Both the position numbers and the translations under genes were made by a program. A stretch of 64,000 nt of DNA from Cryobacterium tepidiphilum (GTDB lineage Bacteria > Actinomycetota > Actinomycetes > Actinomycetales > Microbacteriaceae): NCBI RefSeq assembly GCF_003716325.1, contig NZ_RDSR01000003.1, forward strand, positions 1 to 64,000, in the 5' to 3' direction. Shown here in pieces: positions 61,292-64,000 of this stretch. How positions within the stretch are numbered: the first letter of the stretch is position 1; every line of letters begins with the position of its first letter. The notes beneath the pieces were generated by a model. That model was not told the DNA's origin and searched no databases. It was given only the letters and a program-made list of their open reading frames with translations.

Positions 61292-63565
61292 TCAGGCGGC
61301 TGAGGGCTGGAACCTCCGGAGCCGGAGGCTGTTCGTCACCACGAACACCGACGAGAGCGCCATCGCTGCGCCCGCCACGAGCGGATTCAGCAGTCCCGCC
61401 ATCGCCAGTGGGATGGCTGCCGTGTTGTAGGCGAACGCCCAGAACAGGTTCCCCTTGATGGTGCCGAGGGTGCGCCGGGCGAGCCGGATGGCGTCGACGG
61501 CCGTCTGCAGGTCACCGTGCACGAGGGTGATGTCGCTGGCCTCGATGGCCACGTCGGTGCCGGTTCCCATGGCGATGCCGAGGTCTGCCGTGGCGAGGGC
61601 GATCGCGTCGTTCACCCCGTCGCCGACCATGGCCACGACCCGGCCGTCGCCCTGGAGCCGGCGGACGACATCCGCTTTGTCCGCCGGCAGCGCACCGGCG
61701 ATGACGTCGTCGATGCCGACCAGGTCGGCGACAGCGCGGGCGACCCCCGCGTTGTCGCCCGTGAGCAGGACCGGGTGGAGCCCGAGGGCACGGAGGCGGC
61801 GCACGGCAGCGGCGCTGGTCGGTTTCACGGTGTCGCCGATGGCGATGAGGCCGCGGAGGCGGCCGTCCCAGGCCACCGCGACGCTCGTCAGTCCGGCCTG
61901 CTCCTGGTCGTGGTGGAGCCGGGCGGCCTCGTCGGTCACCGGCACCTGCCAGTGGCCGACGAGCCACGGGAGCCGGCCCACGAGCACGAGGTGCCCGTCG
62001 ACGACGGCCTGCACCCCGAAACCCTGCATGGATTCGAAGGCCTCGGCCGGGGGGAGCTCCTCATCCCGGCCGCGTGCGGCGTCGACGATGGCGGCGGCGA
62101 TCGGATGCTCTGAGCCGTTCTCGGCGGCGCCCGCCAACCGCAGCACATCAGCCTCGTCCTCGCCGTCGAGGGCCGCCAGCCGGGCCAGCGCCATGCGCCC
62201 GTCAGTGATGGTTCCGGTCTTGTCGATCACGATGGTGTCGACCCGACGGGTCGATTCCAACACCTGCGGACCCTTGATCAGGATGCCGAGGCCGGCACCG
62301 CGGCCGGTGCCGACCAGCAGCGCGGTCGGTGTGGCGAGCCCCAGCGCGCACGGGCAGGCGATGATGAGTGTCGCGACGGCCGCCGTGAAGGCCGGCGCGG
62401 CGCCGGCGCCGGCGACGAGCCACCCGATGAGCGTGAGAACGGAGAGGCCGAGCACGACGGGGACGAAGACGGCGGCGACGCGGTCGGCGAGGCGCTGCAC
62501 CTCCGCCTTCCCGGACTGGGCCTGTTCCATGAGCCACCCCATGCGGGCGATCTCGGTGTCGGCACCCACCCGGTCGGCCTGCACCACGAGCCGGCCGTGC
62601 ACGTTGATGGTTCCTCCGGTGACCGGCTCCCCCGGGTGCACTTCGACCGGCACCGCCTCACCCGTGAGCATGCCGGCGTCGATCGCGGAGGCGCCGTCGA
62701 CGATGTGGCCGTCGGCCGCGACCTTCTCCCCCGGCCGCACCACGAACCGGTCGCCGACGGCGAGGGACGCCGCGGCCACCCGGGTCTCGACTCCGTCCCG
62801 AAGCAGGGAGGCCATTTTCGGGCCGAGGTCGAGCAGGGCCCGCAGTGCCGCGCCGGAGCGCTTCTTCGCGCGGGCCTCGGCGTAGCGACCCGCGAGGATG
62901 AAGACCGTCACGGCCGACGCGACTTCGAGGTAGATCTCGTCGGTGCCGGAGCCCGGGCGCGCGACGACGCTGAAGCTCATGCCCATCCCGGGCTCACCGG
63001 CGGTGCCGAAGAACAGCGCGTACAGCGACCAGCCGAGCGCGGCGAGCACCCCCACGCTCACGAGGGTGTCCATCGTGGCGGCGCCGTGCCGGGCGTTGAC
63101 CCAGGCGGCACGATGGAACGGCCACGCGCCCCACACGGCGACGGGGGCGGCGAGAACGAGGGCCAGCCACTGCCAGTTCGTGAACTGCAGGGCCGGGATC
63201 ATCGACAGCAGGGCGACCGGCAGCGCGAGTGCCGCCGAGACCAGCAGTCGCTGCCGCAGCCTCAGGGTCTCCGCATCCTCCGGCTGCGCATCGCCTGATG
63301 CCGATGGTTCGGGCAGCGTGGCCGTGTAGCCGGCCGCTTCGACGGTGGCGATCGCATCGGCGACCGCCGTGCCGGCCGGCAGCGTGACATGCGCCTTCTC
63401 GGTGGCGTAGTTGACGCTCGCCTGCACCCCCGGCATCCGGTTGAGCTTCTTCTCGATCCTCGCCGAGCACGACGCGCAGGTCATGCCGCCGATGAGCAGT
63501 TCCACGCGGTCACCGGTGACGGCGGCGCGTGGCTCCTGCGCGGACGTCGCTGCGGGAACGGTCAC
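61292..63565 (-). CDS. copA: Copper-translocating P1B-type ATPase CopA
   Basis: A 757-aa copper pump: one HMA domain (GGMTCASCSARIEKKL, C30 and C33), eight membrane helices, the CPC ion site (IIACPCALGLATPTALLVG), DKTGT phosphorylation site, GDGVND hinge and the HP locus (SEHPIAAAI). It exports Cu(I) from the cytoplasm. GTG 63565 is preceded by AGGAG at 5 bp, so the longer open frame to 63673 is promoter and leader. A CsoR-type operator sits in the promoter. Confidence 0.94.
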   Translation of the reverse strand: MTVPAATSAQEPRAAVTGDRVELLIGGMTCASCSARIEKKLNRMPGVQASVNYATEKAHVTLPAGTAVADAIATVEAAGYTATLPEPSASGDAQPEDAETLRLRQRLLVSAALALPVALLSMIPALQFTNWQWLALVLAAPVAVWGAWPFHRAAWVNARHGAATMDTLVSVGVLAALGWSLYALFFGTAGEPGMGMSFSVVARPGSGTDEIYLEVASAVTVFILAGRYAEARAKKRSGAALRALLDLGPKMASLLRDGVETRVAAASLAVGDRFVVRPGEKVAADGHIVDGASAIDAGMLTGEAVPVEVHPGEPVTGGTINVHGRLVVQADRVGADTEIARMGWLMEQAQSGKAEVQRLADRVAAVFVPVVLGLSVLTLIGWLVAGAGAAPAFTAAVATLIIACPCALGLATPTALLVGTGRGAGLGILIKGPQVLESTRRVDTIVIDKTGTITDGRMALARLAALDGEDEADVLRLAGAAENGSEHPIAAAIVDAARGRDEELPPAEAFESMQGFGVQAVVDGHLVLVGRLPWLVGHWQVPVTDEAARLHHDQEQAGLTSVAVAWDGRLRGLIAIGDTVKPTSAAAVRRLRALGLHPVLLTGDNAGVARAVADLVGIDDVIAGALPADKADVVRRLQGDGRVVAMVGDGVNDAIALATADLGIAMGTGTDVAIEASDITLVHGDLQTAVDAIRLARRTLGTIKGNLFWAFAYNTAAIPLAMAGLLNPLVAGAAMALSSVFVVTNSLRLRRFQPSAA

Positions 63566-63611
63566 GTCGGCTCCTCTCCTGCGGGCGCCAGCGGGCCCGT
63601 CCGTACCTGAC

Positions 63612-63640
63612 ACTATACCCCCGGGGGGTAAGTGAGGCAA
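63612..63640 (-). promoter_or_regulatory. copA promoter with CsoR-type operator in the spacer
   Basis: On the minus strand TTGCCT, 17 nt, TATAGT make a good sigma-70 promoter. The spacer and -10 contain a G/C-tract palindrome TACCCCCCGGGGGTATA (63630 to 63614), the form bound by the copper repressor CsoR. Cu(I) would release the repressor and turn on copA. No csoR gene is in the window. Confidence 0.75.
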
Positions 63641-63680
63641 GGTGGCATGCGGACGGGCCGCTGGGGCAGGCACGGGTGCG

Positions 63681-64000
63681 CTACTTGGACTCCTTCTTCA
63701 CGGTCACCGATACGCTGAACGGGCCGATGCCGATCTCGATCGTGATGGTCTTGGTCTTGGTGCCGCCGGTGTTGCTGCGGGCCAGGGTGCCGGGGGTGCC
63801 CTCGCTTCCGGAGGGGCCGTCGACGGCCGTGATGGTGACGACGCTCTCCACGCCGAGTTCGCCGAACAGCTTCTCCACACTGGAGCTGCTGCCGCGGTGG
63901 ACGGCGTCGATCACCTTCTTCGTGAGGTCGTCGTCGCCCGAGAGTGCCTCCGCGACCTTCCCCACCTGTCGCACGTAGTGCTGCACGCCCTCGACGTGAT
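63681..64000 (-). CDS. Unknown protein, possibly 5'-truncated by the window edge
   Basis: The frame is open to the window edge; the first possible start inside is GTG 63986, giving 101 aa. I do not recognise the family. The sequence has a helical N-terminal part (LTKKVIDAVHRGSSSSVEKLFGELG), a Gly/Ser/Thr-rich linker and a short alternating hydrophobic strand region (TITIEIGIGPFSVSVTVKK). It ends ~40 bp before the copA promoter on the same strand. Confidence 0.6.
   Translation of the reverse strand, partial: HVEGVQHYVRQVGKVAEALSGDDDLTKKVIDAVHRGSSSSVEKLFGELGVESVVTITAVDGPSGSEGTPGTLARSNTGGTKTKTITIEIGIGPFSVSVTVKKESK

Overview
The window is high-GC bacterial DNA with short overlapping operons, GTG/TTG starts alongside ATG and typical actinobacterial families (DUF222/HNH protein, FliW/CsrA, ClpC behind a HspR box, TreX-TreY-TreZ, split LigC and LigD-type polymerase). 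The best fit is a motile Actinomycetota, probably Microbacteriaceae. I see no rRNA, tRNA, CRISPR array, transposase or prophage.

Layout. 1-702: 3' part of a DUF222/HNH endonuclease-like gene. 824-29326: a nearly complete Gram-positive flagellar locus. On the minus strand, in transcription order, it has flgB-flgC-fliE-fliF-fliG-fliH-fliI-fliJ-NlpC/P60-fliK-flgD-flgE; then flbD-motA-motB; then fliM-fliN-fliO-fliP-fliQ-fliR-flhB-flhA-FlhF-like-csrA. Upstream lie fliC, fliD, fliS, a FliT-like gene and the sigma factor fliA. Divergent on the plus strand is flgN-flgK-flgL-fliW. 29464-30354: secreted transglycosylase-like protein. 30693-37156: treX/glgX-treY-treZ. 37346-39428: DNA ligase LigC and LigD-type polymerase, convergent. 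39617-49777: two large secreted multidomain proteins (CotH/lamin-tail and metallophosphoesterase) around doxX and clpC. 49837-59567: a sugar-acid catabolism locus built on two divergent operons with paired GntR regulators. 59578-64000: VOC protein, diguanylate cyclase, copper ATPase and a partial unknown gene.

Most interesting result. Five flagellar transcription units begin with the same sigma-28-type element, TAAC(or TTAC)-N15-GCCGATAG. It precedes fliC and flgN, as expected for late genes, but also flgB, flbD and fliM, which are early basal-body, motor and export genes. No flgM is present. Leaders of the flgB, flbD and fliC transcripts also carry small hairpins with GGA in the loop, and a GGA overlaps the fliC Shine-Dalgarno; these look like CsrA sites. 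csrA closes the export operon and fliW closes the flgN-flgK-flgL operon. Together this suggests a flat transcriptional hierarchy in which one sigma factor fires most of the regulon and CsrA-FliW supplies the assembly checkpoint after transcription. The sequence elements are seen directly; the regulatory model is inference.

How the other parts work together. TreX debranches glycogen, TreY converts chain ends to trehalosyl units and TreZ releases trehalose. The TctABC transporter, IlvD/Edd dehydratase, DapA-like, HpaI-like and KDPG-type aldolases and a 2-hydroxyacid dehydrogenase form a plausible import, dehydration, aldol cleavage and reduction route for a sugar acid whose identity cannot be read from sequence.
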